Shown: piece after piece, positions 28,001 through 40,114 of the stretch
How positions within the stretch are numbered: position 1 is the stretch's first letter
Layout of the letters: each line of letters opens with the position of its first letter
Source: Ruminococcus sp.
GTDB taxonomy: Bacteria; Bacillota; Clostridia; Oscillospirales; Ruminococcaceae
DNA: 64,000 nt
Direction: 5' to 3'
NCBI GenBank assembly: GCA_021201755.1
Contig: JAJQEI010000043.1
Coordinates: 1 to 64,000, forward strand
Notes under the pieces: generated by a model
Told to the model about the DNA's origin: nothing
The model's input: only the letters and a program-made list of their open reading frames with translations
Databases searched by the model: none
Made by a program: the position numbers and the translations under genes

Positions 28001-31000
28001 TTCGTTTCCTGTGCATTCAAAACAGGCTTCGGTTTGCCTTTTTCGTCAAGTACGGTATCATAAACCTTCGTCGTTTTTTGATTAAGTAAATCCTCCATAA
28101 TCGAATAGGCGGATTTACGCTTCGTGCCATAGGTGCTGTAGCTTGCAACGTTGTTTTTGTCTTTGGTTTTGCATGAAATTCCATAGGTGTCGGTTGCCGG
28201 CGAATATTCAACGGCAATGGATTTCGGGATTTTCTCTGCCTTTTTTTGAAACCATGCAGGACGACTTTCATTCCATTGCAGCTCCTGTTCATAATGTGCT
28301 TGGGTAAATCCAACAGGTGTTCCAAATGTTTCGTACATAAATTCATTGTAGAATTTCGGGTCAATCCATCTTGCACCAATCTGTACATCAATTTCTGCCA
28401 CTTTTAACGGAGTTGGAATTGCGGCTTCTAAGGCAGCAACGTTTTCTTCAAAACGCACATCACTTTTTGCAGCACTTTCCGCTTGCTCCAATTATTTATA
28501 AATATCCCCCGACAAATACTCGCTTGCCGTCTGATATTCTTCTCTGGTTGGAACGGGATAAATCTTGCCTTTTAGCTCTGAAGCAAGCTCCTTCTTCGTC
28601 ATTTCTGTCAAGTTTTGCATATATTCCATGTCAACCTTGCCTTTTTCAGACATGGAAAGTGTCAATGCTTCAAGTGCTGTTTCCACGTGTTCCACGGGTT
28701 TATGTGGTAAAATCGTCCGTTCAGTAAAAATATTTGACTTCTTTGTCAGCTTGTCTTTGTCAAATTCCGATTCCAGAGATGTAGAGAGATTGTAATAGTT
28801 ATCTTTTCCCAATATTTGTCTATTTCGGCTACTGTGCAAAAGTCCATATGTTTCGTAAAAATTGTCATACAGCGTGTTCAGTTGCTTCTGCAATCCATGA
28901 ATTTCTGTATCCGGTTTATCCTGTTCCTGTGCCGTCATAAGCTCTCGCAAACAGTCACGAAGTGCAATATATGCTGAAATTCGCTGATTCTGCGCTTGTT
29001 TTGGTTCGTATTTTTCCGTGATGCGACCGTCTGTATCCAAAAAGCCGATGCTGCCGGATTTATCTTTGAAATACGTATCTTTTTCTGCATTTGTCAAGTC
29101 TACTTCAATCGAATGTTTGTAGACTTCATTTGTTTTTACATTCGAAATCTGTGCAGATAACTTTGATACTGCTTCTTGCAGTTCTGTTTTCAAGTCAGCA
29201 CCCTCATGCGCTGTCACCATTGTACCGCTTCGCTTGCCATAAAGCTTGTTTCCGTCTACAATGTCACCTAAAACCATTTCAGGATGGTCAACAAAGTATT
29301 TATTCACGCTTAGACCATTCTCCATCTTGCCGAGGTTCACCCAGTCGGGCAATTCTTTCGGCGGTTTGCTGCGCTTTTTTAAGAAGATAATATCGGAAGT
29401 CACTTCTGTATTGGCATTTGCCTTAAAAGCCGTGTTCGGCAAGCGAATTGTGCCAATGAGGTCAGCTTTTTCGGCAAGCTGTTTTCGAAAGCTGTCGTCT
29501 TGTTTATCCAGCGTTCCCATCGATGTAACAAATGCCACAATACCGCCCTCTTTGACTTTGTCGAGCGTTTGTGCAAAGAAAAAGTCATGCAGTTTGTGTG
29601 TGCCGTATTGCTTGTCAGTAAATCCTAAATCACCAAATGGTACATTGCCGACCGCTACATCAAAACAGCCGTTTTGAAATGCTGTTTTTTCAAATCCTTT
29701 GACTTGAATATCAGCCTCCGGATAAATTGCCTTTGCAAGTCGTCCGGTCAGACTGTCCAGTTCCACACCGTAGACTTTGGAATTCTCACGCATTTTCTCT
29801 GGCATTCTGCCGATAAAATTGCCGACACCACAGGAAGGTTCTAAGACATTACCGCCCTTAAAATTAAAGCTTTCCAGTGCGGAATAAATGCCGTCAATGA
29901 CGGTAGGCGAGGTGTAGAATGCATCCAGTGTAGAGGCTCTTGCACTGTCGTATTCTTCTTTGGTGAGCAAGCTTTTCAACTGTGCAAATTCGCTTGCCCA
30001 TTTTGATTTGCTCTCGTCAAAAGCATTTGCCAAGCTGCCCCAGCCGACATATTGAGACATGATTTGTTTTTCTTCCATTGTCGCCGTACAATGTTCGGAT
30101 TCGATAGCTTTCAACGTTTCAATAGCTGCGATATTCGCCTTAAATTTTGTTTTTGTGCCTCCTTCGCCGAGGGATTCATTTTTAATTTTGAAAGTAGCTT
30201 CTTGTTTTGTCGGCTGTACTTTTTCCTGTTCATTTTTCGGAGTTAAGTCAATCGTGATAGAATTTAGCTTTATCGGCTCTAACGGTTCAGATTCCTTTGT
30301 CTGATTTTCGCCAAACAAGCTCATTTGCCCTTCATTTTCGTTTGTTTTCTTTTTGCTTGTTTTTTGACCTGTCGTTTCAGAAGTTGATTTGTCAACCTCT
30401 TTTTGGTCAAGTGCATGAGTACGCTTTTCTAAAAGCTCCGCTTCAACTTCGGGCAAAACTTGAAATGGTGAATTATCCGCTGAAATGTTATTTTCAGCGA
30501 AAATTTCTTCAGTTGATTTAGCCGTTATCGGTGTTGGCTTTTCTTTTGTAGGTACAGTATATAGCGATGGAATTTCAATTTCGCCATTCTTGACAGCAAG
30601 CATCTTTTTACCATAGTCGTCAATTTCCTCTTTCGACAACCATTCCGGTTTTTTATCATCTGGGAAATCATCTCACAGTTCATGCATTTTCGCAATTTGT
30701 TCTTCCACATTTCCAGCCCACAAGTGCTTTTCATGCCCTGCACCATTGCTAAGAAAGTAGTCACAATCAGATTGCAGTCTCGAAAGCAAGTGATATTCTT
30801 GTTCGAAGGATTTCACATCATTTTTCTTTTCGGATGTTGCTTCTCTTGCTGTATTTTTCTCTTGAACATCTGCCGAAACAAGTTCATAATTTTCTTGTTC
30901 CTGCGCAGTAAGTGGTTCATTGCACATCACATATCCCCAAGCTTCACGTCCAATTTCCTCGCAGTATTTTTTTTTCATCGAAATTGACAATATTCTGTGC

Positions 31001-34000
31001 AGCTTGTTTTTTCGGGAATGTACCCAGCATGAGTGGTCGCTGTGTGCTGTAATAGGTATATGTTTGCGGAGTGGCTGGTGTCGCTTCTGGTGTGTTCTTT
31101 TCCGGTGTAAGCGTTTTTTCTTCTTCATGTTCCACAAAATGTGCTGCGTAATATTCCGGATTTTTCGCACGAATGGCTTCTTCCAGAATGGGAAGTACAT
31201 CATTTTCTTGATACTTCGCATACTGTTTCAAGAAGTCAATAACACCGCCAATGTTATCACCGACATCCTGTCGTTCCGTGTAGGTATCACCGTTGGGCAT
31301 GGTCAGTGTAAACTTCACTTTACGATAGCCGATAAAAGGTTTATAATCGTTTTTATCACCATACAATTCTGCATCGTCCCATGCTTTTTCTGAACCGTAA
31401 TGTGCAATAGCTGCATTTCTTCCAGTGACAAAGGTTTCATCTGCTTCACGCATCCTACGGTCAAATTCTGCGATAGAATAAGTTCTACCGTCCTCAAATG
31501 CACCACTCTCGCTCCATTCACAAGTAATGGTAGGGAGTATATTTGCAACGACTTTCTCCGGCTCATCCATATTTACAACATTTACACCCATAGCAGCCAT
31601 AAAGTCTGTTGCCTTAATACCTTCGTCAGAATGAAGCTGCTCTACTGCTTTTTCCTGCACATCATTGACTGGCGATTTGTTCGCTGTCGTCCTTTCAACT
31701 GTATCAACCTGTTCCAAATTCTCAACACCCGTGTGACTGTTGACATATTCAATGACTTCCGAGAGAAATGTATTGACACTTTCTATCGGCATCACAATAT
31801 TACCTGTTTCACGAGTAAGCGTGATTCTGTCCGCTTCAATATTTTCGACTGTCCATTCTTGCTCCTCATTGTTACCGTGTCCTGCGTACGTAATTTCATC
31901 GCCAACTTTGAAAGGCAGGTCAGATACCTTCGGTTCGATTTCTTGTTCTTCTTTTTCCGAAACAAGTTCATAGTTTTCTTGTTCCTGCGCTGAAAGTGGT
32001 TCATTGTACGTCACATATCCCCAAGCTTCACGTCCAATTTCCTCGCAATATTTTTTTTCATCGAAATTGACAATATCCTGTGCAGCTTGTTTTTTAGGGA
32101 ATGTACCCGGCATAAGTGGTCGCTGTGTGCTGTAATAGGTATAGGTTTGCGGAGTGGCTGGTGTCGCTTCTGGCGTGTTCTTTTCCGGTGTAAGCGTTTT
32201 TTCTTCTTCATGTTCCACAAAATGCGCTGCGTAATATTTCGGATTTTTCGGAAGGATTGAATCAAAGTCCCTCCATGCAGAAATGCTGGAATATCCCTCT
32301 TTTTTTGCCCATGCTTCATCCTCATGAAAACTCTTTTCAGCAACTTTTAAAATTGTACTTCCCAGTGATTCAAACGTGAAATTTCGTTTGTATACTGGTT
32401 CTTTGTCAGAATTTTTTTCATCTTCCACATATGCACTCAATTCGCCTGACTCATTTTTTTCAAAATGAATGCGCATATGGACAGTATGGGCAGGAATGCT
32501 GTTGTCTTCTAGGATAACAAATGTGCCATCCGGAAATATTTCTTTCGCAAGTTCTGCACGAATATCCGTTCCGTTTTGAAAATCTCTTGCGAGTTCATGT
32601 AATCTTTCATCCGTTATGTCACCAAGACCATAGCTTCTATTCAACGGCATATATTTGTCAATATATTCTTTTTCAAATAAGTGATAAGAAATTCTATCTA
32701 GACCAAAGCCTGTAATGCGAAATGCAAGCTTTTCCATCAATTCGTTTTCATCGCAATTCCGTAAGTTTTCCTGATTTGCTTCGAGCATTGCTTGTCGGAA
32801 CGCCGCTTCTTTTTCCGGCTTCTGTGCCACTTTTTCCAGTGTATCCGCTGGGTCAATCAGACGAAATGAAAACACCTGATAGCCGTTATTTCTCAGTTGT
32901 GTATACACACCATCTTCAAAATTCCAGTTTTTTGCTTTCAGAAAATCTGCAAAATCTGCATGAATATGCTTTCCATTTCGTTCACCGGTTTCGTCGATAT
33001 TTTGTGTAACAAATCCTACTGTACTAACAGACGTGATTTCCCGAATTTCACCGACACGCTCCGGCTTCCAATGGGACAGAATTTCATACCGCATACCCGG
33101 CTTCAATTTCTTCTTCATCTGGCTGAGATTTTGAATCTCCGGCAGTTCTACTGATGGTTTCTCTTTAGTAGTCACTGGTGTTGATTCTTCTGCCGGTGTC
33201 AGCTGTGATATTTCTGCCTGAGCGAAAAGCTCACTTTTTTTTATCATTTTCTTTTTCTTCCATTGGCTCTGGCATAGGGAAAGGCTCATCTTCAAAAATC
33301 AAGCTTCGTGTATATTTCGCAATTTTATCCTCCATAGACGCATTATCGTCCAAAAACGCATGAAAAGCATCACCAGTCAGACTAAGTCCTGCATCATAAA
33401 TACGTGAATATTGCTGCTCTGGTGTCAAGCCATCCCATTTTGATTGAAATACTTCTTTTTGCCTTGCAGCTTCATTCGCTATCGAGTTCTTGTCTTGTTC
33501 TGACAACTGCGAATAATATGGTTCATAGGTTGTCATCTTGCCGTTGCCCTCAATATGGGCAACAATCGGATAGTCATTTGTTTCAGGGTTTATTTTCGAT
33601 ACATCGTAAGCTGTAATGCCATTTCCAAGTAAACCGAAATGCACAAATTTTTCCGTCGATTCTTCTGCCGGTGTCGGCTGTGATATTTCCGCATTCTCTG
33701 AAATTTTTTCCGAAAATTCCTTGACAATGTTGTGGGATTGGTGTATAATATGATTGAAGTCAAGAGTATTTGTTAATTCGGGCAATTGTAGCCCCTATCT
33801 TTCAAATAACTTTTGACTTTTCTCTTTATTACAGAAAAGCATACTATTTTGTTCAACAGCACGAGTAAATTGTGCAATAAAGTTTTCACGACCGTGAACG
33901 CTAGTGATAAAGTTCGAGTCAATCGTTTCCAAATCGTACCGTCCACGTCCATTAGGTTTAATACTTACAATTATCGGTAAGTTATCTTTATCAATCTCTG

Positions 34001-35105
34001 AAGTTACTGCAATAATACTGTCACTTCTAGAAAGTGAATCATAAATCATAACCGGAGATGCAAGCAATTCTGGAAGTCTTTTTAATTGCTCTTTTTTAAG
34101 CCCATGTTTGTGAACATTGCTGATTTCCTTATCTGCTAAAGCATCCTTTAAATGCTTCTGCGTATAGAGCATTGGTAATGGCTCACAGCCAACTTATAAT
34201 AAAATATCTGGTGTATCACATACTTTCAAGGCAGTATAAAACGGCAATTCTCCGTTTAGCGACGCATCCACCTGTTCCGCAAAGGATTTCTCTTGCGAAA
34301 CAGTTTCTTTTTGCTGTTGTTCCGCTAAAAATTCTTCATCCAAATCGGGGTCAACAAATAGGGGACTATCGATTTCCCAATCCGGTTCGATGGTGTCAAA
34401 CAGATTTAAGCGATTTTCCCCAATGCCAAAGGGACTATGCATTTTCACCTGTTCCTTTGGCGATTGCTCCTGTATCTGTTTTATCGTATCCGCACGCTGT
34501 TTTTGCGTTTCTTTTTTCATTTCGTCAACTTTTTCTCTGTCCTCTAAACGCACCGAAATCATCACATTTTCTGCTGCCTATGTTCTCGCTTGCGCTTCTA
34601 ATTCCGCAACCTCCGTTTTTGCCTGTTGCTGTAATTCTCTCGCAGCTTCGAGGCTTTTTCGGCTTACCGTCACCGTCGTGCGCTTGTCATTATACGCAAT
34701 ACCCGAGAATGGAATACCTGCCGCTTGCAGCTTCTCCGCAAGCTTCAATTGCTCCTGTTTGCTGCCGTAGAGGTAGTTTTTTTGAGCGATGTATTTGAAT
34801 GCAATCGTTCCGAAAATATTCTTTTGTGGTGGTGTGTATGCTCGCACAGGTTTTTCCGTTTGTAAGCGTTCTTCCCCCAAAACAAAGCGCATTTTTTCTT
34901 TTTCCTGTTCCAAAAACGCTAAGTGTACATTGTCGTCCCGAACATATGCGTAATAGTTCATACCGCTGGAATCTAATTGTTGTCGCTTCTGTCGAAACGT
35001 TTCTAACGGCATTCGCAGCACTGCCTTTTCTGCATTGTCCGTCGTTTGATTCCAATAGGAATTTCCGTGACGAAATAACTTCTTTTTCTCCCTTGTTTCG
35101 CTCAT
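25045..35105 (-). pseudogene. Giant polyvalent protein: MuF-C/LPD domains, N6-adenine methylase and SNF2-type helicase; multiply interrupted
   Basis: One 3353-codon frame set, if repaired. Order: N-terminal charged region; MuF-C/PBECR-like nuclease segment (LPELLASPVMIYDSLSRSDS, GRYDLETI..SVHGREN, GLQLP); LPD25-like module (EWSESGAFEDGRTY.. RQDVGDN); a module ending AWGYV..EPL.AQEQENYELV present twice; DNA methylase (VLEPSCGVGNF, AVGNVPFGD); helicase ([35 protein letters not shown]). Such proteins travel with or protect transferred DNA. Interruptions: TAG 34578, TAA 34194, TAG 33795, +1 A near 33235, +1 T near 30970, TGA 30673, TAA 28492. The 33795 stop might instead be a real gene boundary. 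The methylase-helicase core runs 25045-30639. Confidence 0.8.
33756..33826 (+). ncRNA. Candidate small RNA A, antisense to the polyvalent gene
   Basis: Plus-strand TTGACA (33721), 17 bp, TATAAT (33744). The RNA would fold as GTCAAGAG-TATTTG / CAAATA-ACTTTTGAC around an inner GGGC-AATTGTA-GCCC hairpin and end in TTTTCTC. A homologue with compensatory differences exists at 42217. The inner hairpin is also the coding sequence for GLQLP on the other strand, so the call depends on the outer stem and promoter. Confidence 0.45.
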
Positions 35106-35623
35106 TGCTTATCACTCCCTGCTTTCTGAAAATCCCGACAGAATCGCTCTCTGTCGATAAGTACAACATGACATTTTTTCGCCAGATTTTTGGCGGAGCT
35201 TGTAAAGAAACTGTTGGTACAAACCACTGCCAAATCTGCATCGTAATATTCTCTTGCAGCAACGATTTCCTGTACTGCCTTGATGCCAACCTTGCCGGAA
35301 TAACGCTTCGCTTGAACGACGATTTTCTTTTTCTCCCGTCGCATCACAAGGTCTGCACCATAGTCCTTTGACTTCGGTGTTGTCTCTGCACGAAAACCTT
35401 TTTGCCGGAACTGTGCTGCCAAAAGAGCTTCAAATTCCTCTCCGGTCATGTGATCAATAGCGTGCATATTTTTCCGACAAAGTGCCTTGTCCTTTGATTT
35501 TTGCCGTCGATTTTGGTATGCCTTGGTGAGTATCCAACACCCAATCACACAGCAAATGATGAGCAACAGAAAATGCCAATCCAATGTGTAATTTCCAAAT
35601 AAAATTGGTTTACTCCAATGCAT
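35102..35623 (-). CDS. Membrane-anchored Mrr-like restriction endonuclease domain protein
   Basis: 173 residues from ATG 35623 (AGGAG upstream). It has an N-terminal transmembrane helix (HFLLLIICCVIGCWIL), then the Mrr_cat fold: MTGEEFEALLAAQFRQKGF, KDYGADLVM and VVQAKRY, giving the D..QxK catalytic pattern. Related proteins target foreign or methylated DNA, but membrane-tethered short versions in ICEs have no assigned role. The stop overlaps the next gene's start by 4 bases. Intact. Confidence 0.8.
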   Translation of the reverse strand: MHWSKPILFGNYTLDWHFLLLIICCVIGCWILTKAYQNRRQKSKDKALCRKNMHAIDHMTGEEFEALLAAQFRQKGFRAETTPKSKDYGADLVMRREKKKIVVQAKRYSGKVGIKAVQEIVAAREYYDADLAVVCTNSFFTSSAKNLAKKCHVVLIDRERFCRDFQKAGSDKQ

Positions 35624-36657
35624 ATGTTTTCTCCTGACTCCTGTGTGGCATTTGCTTTTCCGATTCTGCCACGGCTTTTGCGGCTTTCCTTGCTCTCGCA
35701 CCGTCATAAGGTGGTGGCAATTGATGCCGTTTTTCCTGCACCTTCTCGATGCTTCGCAGCTGGTCGTTCCAATCCTTAAAACGCTCCGGCGTTTTCAATC
35801 GATGCATTTCCGGATATTCCGCTTTCAATCTTCTTGTAAATTCGTTTCCTGCGTCATCATTATCCGAACAAATCCAGACCCTCTCCGGTGGGATTTTGTA
35901 CCGCTGCATTGTCGCTGTCACAATCGACGGTTTTATGCCCATCATGGAAACAAGCCTGTGATTATTGAGTTTTTTTGCATGCATTTGTGCAAAGGACAAT
36001 GCATCGATGGCACTTTCAAAAAACAGAAGCTTTTCACCCTTCCCACAGCAAATTTCGAACCCATGACCTGATGCTGAACCTGTTGCAATACCTTTGAATT
36101 TCTGATAAGTGGACGTGCCGACTTTCTCTGCACCAATGGCTTTTCCGTTGCTGTCTTGTATCAAAAAGCACACATTTCCGGTGTTTTTTTCTTGAACGAT
36201 TTTGCCGGATTGTATTAACCGATTCACAAATGGAAACTGCAATCCTCTTGTTTGAGAAAGATAGGCTTTCACTCGATTGCTGTTAGAATCGACACTGATT
36301 TTGATGGTTTGCAATTTTTTCGGGTTCTGAAAGTGATGTATACGCCTCTTTTGGCGGTACGAAATTTTTGTCAAATACAGCATCATCATTTAGCATATCC
36401 ACAGCTTCTTCTTTTGTCTTGCCGAGGAACTGCATTACAAAATCGATGTTTGTGCCGCCACGTTCCATGCTCCACTGATTCCAGAGTCCGATTTCGCCCT
36501 CTGCATTATCTTTAATACTGACGCTTGCACCTAAAATGCCTCTCCAGCGATATTCATGCTGTCCTTCCTTTTTCAATTCAAAACCATTTTGCTGCAAAAA
36601 TTCCGGCAAATTCACACGATTTGCATGGTAGTATTCCGCTTTTGTTTTTTTCGGCAT
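35610..36657 (-). pseudogene. DUF3991/TOPRIM primase-like protein, frameshifted
   Basis: The N-terminal part (MPKKTKAEYYHANRVNLPEF, then WRGILGASVSIKDN and GGTNIDFVM) is the zinc-lacking CHC2-like region of element DUF3991 proteins. A frameshift in the A-run near 36320 separates it from the TOPRIM half (LLFFESAIDALSFA, SMMGIKPS, VWICSDNDDAGNEF). It probably acts in priming of the transferred strand. GAAAACATATG overlaps the Mrr-like gene that follows. Confidence 0.8.
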
Positions 36658-36695
36658 GGAGTCACTTCCTTTCTTGGATTTTGTAAAGCAATCTA

Positions 36696-36724
36696 TTGAC
36701 AAATGCTTTACAATGCGATATAAT
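36696..36724 (+). promoter_or_regulatory. Promoter of the 36761 antitoxin-toxin pair
   Basis: TTGACA (36696), 17 bp, TATAAT (36719); GATA-GAAGC-TATC palindrome just downstream may be the operator. Confidence 0.8.
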
Positions 36725-36760
36725 ATGGATAGAAGCTATCAATAAAAGGAGGTTTTTCAA

Positions 36761-37036
36761 ATGGCACAAACTATGGTGAATTTTAGAATAGATGAGGACA
36801 TCAAAAATAAAATGGAACAGGCTTGTAAAGACATGGGCATGAGCATGACGACGGCATTTACGATATTTGCAATGAAAGTCGGAAAAGAACGTCGAATCCC
36901 ATTTGAAATCACAGCTGACCCCGACCCGTTTTATTCCGAAAGCAATATGCATTATCTTGCCAAAATTATTGACGGTATTGAGAACGGTACACGACCGCTT
37001 GTAGAACATGAGTTGATTGAGGTAGATAGCGAATGA
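36761..37036 (+). CDS. relB: RelB/DinJ-family antitoxin
   Basis: 91 residues. MVNFRIDEDIKNKMEQACKD is the ribbon-helix-helix strand and first helix, TTAFTIFAMKV the second; the acidic C-terminus neutralises the toxin. AGGAGG precedes it. Oriented against its neighbours. It overlaps the toxin start (ATGA). Confidence 0.88.
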   Translation: MAQTMVNFRIDEDIKNKMEQACKDMGMSMTTAFTIFAMKVGKERRIPFEITADPDPFYSESNMHYLAKIIDGIENGTRPLVEHELIEVDSE

Positions 37037-37293
37037 AACTAAAATGGGATGAAGATGCGTGGAACGATTACCTCTATTGGCAAACACAAGACAAAAAGAC
37101 CTTAAAGTGAATCAATGCATTGATTCAAGATATTCAGCGAAGCCAATTCGATGGAATTGGTAAACCCGAACCACTAAAAGGCGATTTATCCGGATACTGG
37201 AGTCGTCGCATTGATGCGGTAAATCGATTGGTATATAAGCCGGAACAGGATGCTATTCTCATCGTTGCGTGTAAGGGACATTATACACGCTGA
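37033..37293 (+). pseudogene. yoeB: YoeB-family toxin with an in-frame TGA
   Basis: MKLKWDEDAWNDYLYWQTQD and GKPEPLKGDLSGYWSRRI, then CKGHYTR at the end, are diagnostic of YoeB, a ribosome-dependent mRNA interferase. TGA at 37108-37110 (codon 26) falls in KKTLK-stop-INALIQ, where relatives have Arg; CGA to TGA explains it. Only 25 residues would be made. Convergent with the next gene, 3 bases apart. Confidence 0.9.
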
Positions 37294-37296
37294 AAT

Positions 37297-38702
37297 TTAC
37301 AACGCCACCTCATCTTTTTTTCGCTGCTGCGTCTTTTCCTGCGGATTTTTCCGTTCATTTTCATGGACTGCTTGTGCAGATTTCTTTTCTGCCATACGGC
37401 TAAATGGTGACGGAAACAGCTTTCCAGCCTTTTTGTAATCCGCTTGTCGAATGGTGACAGCGGATTTTTTCCATCAAATACTGCCGAATATTCGACTCCG
37501 GCTCTTTGCAAACGTGCAGCTGTTTCCCTTGCAAAGTTCTCGTTCATACGCTGGGTATAACGTTCTTTGGCAGAAAGTGCGTTATACAAATCCGGATTCT
37601 GCACTTCTTTTGTATTTGGTTTTGCAGTCACTTTTTCCGCCGTTTGCACCTGTTCCATTTTCCGTACCGTTTCCGCTCCGGTAACGCAGATTTTCTCCGA
37701 TACCGATGGAATATCCATCTTGTCGTCCTGACTTGATTCACCTAAAATTTTCTCCGTCTTGGCAGAAATTACATCGATGGTGTTGTCTCGCCGCTTCGTG
37801 AAGTCAATTTTCGTATTTAGCTTGTCCACTCGAGCTTGCAATTGATTGCACTTTTCCTGTCGTTCTTGTATCTTTTCCAAAAGTGAGAATTTTTGTTCGT
37901 GTCCCAATTCCGCATACGCCTGTTTTGCTTGTACCAGTTTTCTTGTCTGTACATCCAATTTGTCTTGCGAGCAGTCTCTTGTACTCCGATTTAAACGATT
38001 CAGACTCTCTGCAAACGCCTGACGGCGATTTTTCGTTAAGTCAAAGCTTTTTATCGTATCGCTTAGCGCAACTGAACGGTCTAATTTATGCCCGATTTTC
38101 ATAGATTTTCGGTCGATTGCTGCAATGCGTGTTCGGTGTTTTTCCGCCTTTTCCTGTCGCTTCGGCAATTTCACGCTGCGGATTTTCTGTGTTTTCCTTT
38201 GCAGTTGTTCCATCATCGCTTTCGCAGGCGGAAATTTTCCAGCGACTGTTCCCAAGAATCGCTGCATATCTTCGTATTTTTCCGCTTTTGCTGTCAGCTT
38301 CTGTATTTTCATCTGATTCTTCTCCAGCTCCATCACCCGTGTATTTCGCTTTTCTGAAAGCGTTTCCAGTTGGCTTTCGTGGTAGGACGCCTTTGCATTT
38401 AAAAACGGCAATAGTTTTTCGTGTGATGATGCTTCATAGAATTTCGTGGATTCTTCTACGTTTTTCAGCTTTATCTCCGATGCATTCGGCGGTTTCATTT
38501 GCTCTCGAATGACAGGTTTTTCCTTCGTTTTTTGTACATCCTGTACACGCCCTTTTTCCTCAAAATGTGCTAAAGGAATTTCTTCTGAAATCTTCTCTTC
38601 TTCCTCTGGAAACATCCATTTTTCCATCTCATCAGGGGCGAATTCTTCTTCTGTGGTGTGCATTTCTTCGCTTGTCATTTCAAAATGATTTTTTTCTTCC
38701 AT
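37297..38702 (-). pseudogene. Coiled-coil element protein with the shared C-terminal tail, frameshifted
   Basis: About 468 residues from ATG 38702 (GGAGG upstream). Acidic N-terminus, then long Lys/Glu/Gln-rich helices (QLETLSEKRNTRVMELEKNQ..) of a coiled coil. A frameshift near 37450 hides the true end: the other frame gives LFPSPFSRMAEKKSAQAV and ends ..QQRKKDEVAL at 37297. That tail matches the ends of the 40957 gene and both PBECR4-like proteins. Function unknown; it could be a relaxosome or scaffold protein. Confidence 0.65.
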
Positions 38703-38716
38703 GTTATTTTCCTCCC

Positions 38717-39751
38717 TCAATATGTCACCGTATCGCCATAATTGATTTTTTGTATCGACTGAATATTTGCCGTTAGATTCAGTCCGCTCCAATTGTAATA
38801 ACCGTAATTTCCGGTAAAGCTGACACAACTTGGTACGCTGTTATCAGCAACGATAAATTCAATGACACTCTTTCCAGATGAACCATATGTGTGATACCGT
38901 CTATCACCTTTGCTGTCGCATATTTTTACTGTAAATTGAATGCCATTTTCCAGTGTCACTAGTAATCGGTCGCCGCAGTAACCATAAAACGTTCCCATTG
39001 CATAGCAATAATCGCCATAAGCATTACGCATAATGCCCGTATCGGTAACAACGTCTTCTTCCGCTCCAGCAATCGCTGAATAGGAGGGATTTGCAGTCAG
39101 ACCGCTTGCTTTTTCGTATGTAAAACAGTTTGTCCAGCCGTCCTCCTGTTCAAATTCTTCGATGACTTCCACCGTTTCTGTTTTGGCATATACGGTTATG
39201 ATTTTCACATTTGCTGATTCTCCATCGTGCAATATCGGCTCAATGGCAATCGAATACGCTGCATTTTCACGAAGTCCGGTGATGTAACACACGGAATTTC
39301 CAGAAAACACAAAAGATATATTTTCTACATATCCGGTATCATCTGACAATGGTGTACAAGTTACCGTATAATCCCGATTTTCTTCACTATTCCACGTTGC
39401 TTTTAGGCAAGATACGGATATGGTAGATACCTGTAAATTACTTGCCTGTAACGTAGGAATTGCTGCGGTAGTGGTGGTGGTTTCTGTCGTTAATGTGGTA
39501 GTTGTGGTCGGTGTCGTTGATGCTGTAGTCGTCGCATTTTTTGTTTTCATTGTAGTTGTCAGAGAAGTTGTGGCTGTCGTTTCTGTCATGGTTTCCGTTG
39601 TTGTAGTAGATTCCGTCAGAACCGCAGTTGTGATAGAATCCGTCTGTTTCGATTGTTCGGCTTCACTTTTCGCCTGTACTGAAATTCCCACACCAAGACC
39701 ACACAAAATAATAATAGAAACGGAAAACGCAATGATTTTCTTTCGCTACAT
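38717..39751 (-). pseudogene. Secreted Thr-rich protein with FnIII-like domain, stop at codon 2
   Basis: ATG 39751 has AGGAG upstream, but codon 2 is TAG (39746-39748); then a complete signal peptide follows (RKKIIAFSVSIIILCGLG). Next come a Thr-rich linker typical of Ruminococcus extracellular proteins, a fibronectin-III-like segment (ISVSCLKATWNSEE.. AYSIAIEPI) and a C-terminal beta-rich domain of about 160 residues with SGKSVIEFIV. The lost codon was probably CAG. An accessory surface or secreted protein carried by the element. Confidence 0.7.
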
Positions 39752-39769
39752 AAATCTAGCTCCTAAATA

Positions 39770-40060
39770 TTAAAACTCAAAATCAAAATTCTTTTCATCC
39801 TCTTCCGTTTCAAACCGCCGCAAAAATACTGCCTTACAGTCAGCAAGTTGCTTTTCAAGATAGGCGAACATTCGCTCTACATTTTCCCGTGTGTAGTCCA
39901 CGCTGCGTTTCGATGCGATTTTCTCCAAATAACCGATTTGCGTGCAAATCTTCGCCATCCGTTCTTTCGATTCCGTCTGGAATTTTGCTTGTTTTTCTAC
40001 ATCGATGGCAGTACTTTCCACTGTGTTTTCTACCGATTCTACGTTATTTTCCATTTCCAT
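39770..40060 (-). CDS. Small helical protein
   Basis: 96 residues from ATG 40060 (AAAAGGA upstream), helical throughout, with MAKICTQIGYLEKIASKRS and an acidic C-terminus (EEDEKNFDFEF). Resembles the small DUF3847-type proteins of Firmicute ICEs in size and place; I cannot confirm the family. Separated from the next gene by the dispersed palindrome at 40082. Confidence 0.5.
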   Translation of the reverse strand: MEMENNVESVENTVESTAIDVEKQAKFQTESKERMAKICTQIGYLEKIASKRSVDYTRENVERMFAYLEKQLADCKAVFLRRFETEEDEKNFDFEF

Positions 40061-40081
40061 GATAATTTTCCTTTTCGTATG

Positions 40082-40108
40082 AACTTTTCGCCCAGTGGGC
40101 AAAAAGTT
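40082..40108. repeat. Dispersed 27-bp palindrome, copy 2 of 9
   Basis: Core GCCCAGTGGGC flanked by AACTTTTC and AAAAAGTT, between 39770-40060 and 40115-40627. Confidence 0.85.
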
Positions 40109-40114
40109 ATGAGA

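Noticed and set aside
33780..33794. GGGC-AATTG-AGCCC hairpin taken alone as proof of a conserved RNA
   Set aside because: On the other strand it encodes GLQLP, so protein conservation can explain it; only the outer stems and promoters support the RNA call.
39420..39773. Plus-strand frame rich in Val (VVVVVV) opposite the Thr-rich linker
   Set aside because: It is the mirror of a Thr-rich coding repeat and has no ribosome site; the same holds at 63608-63895.
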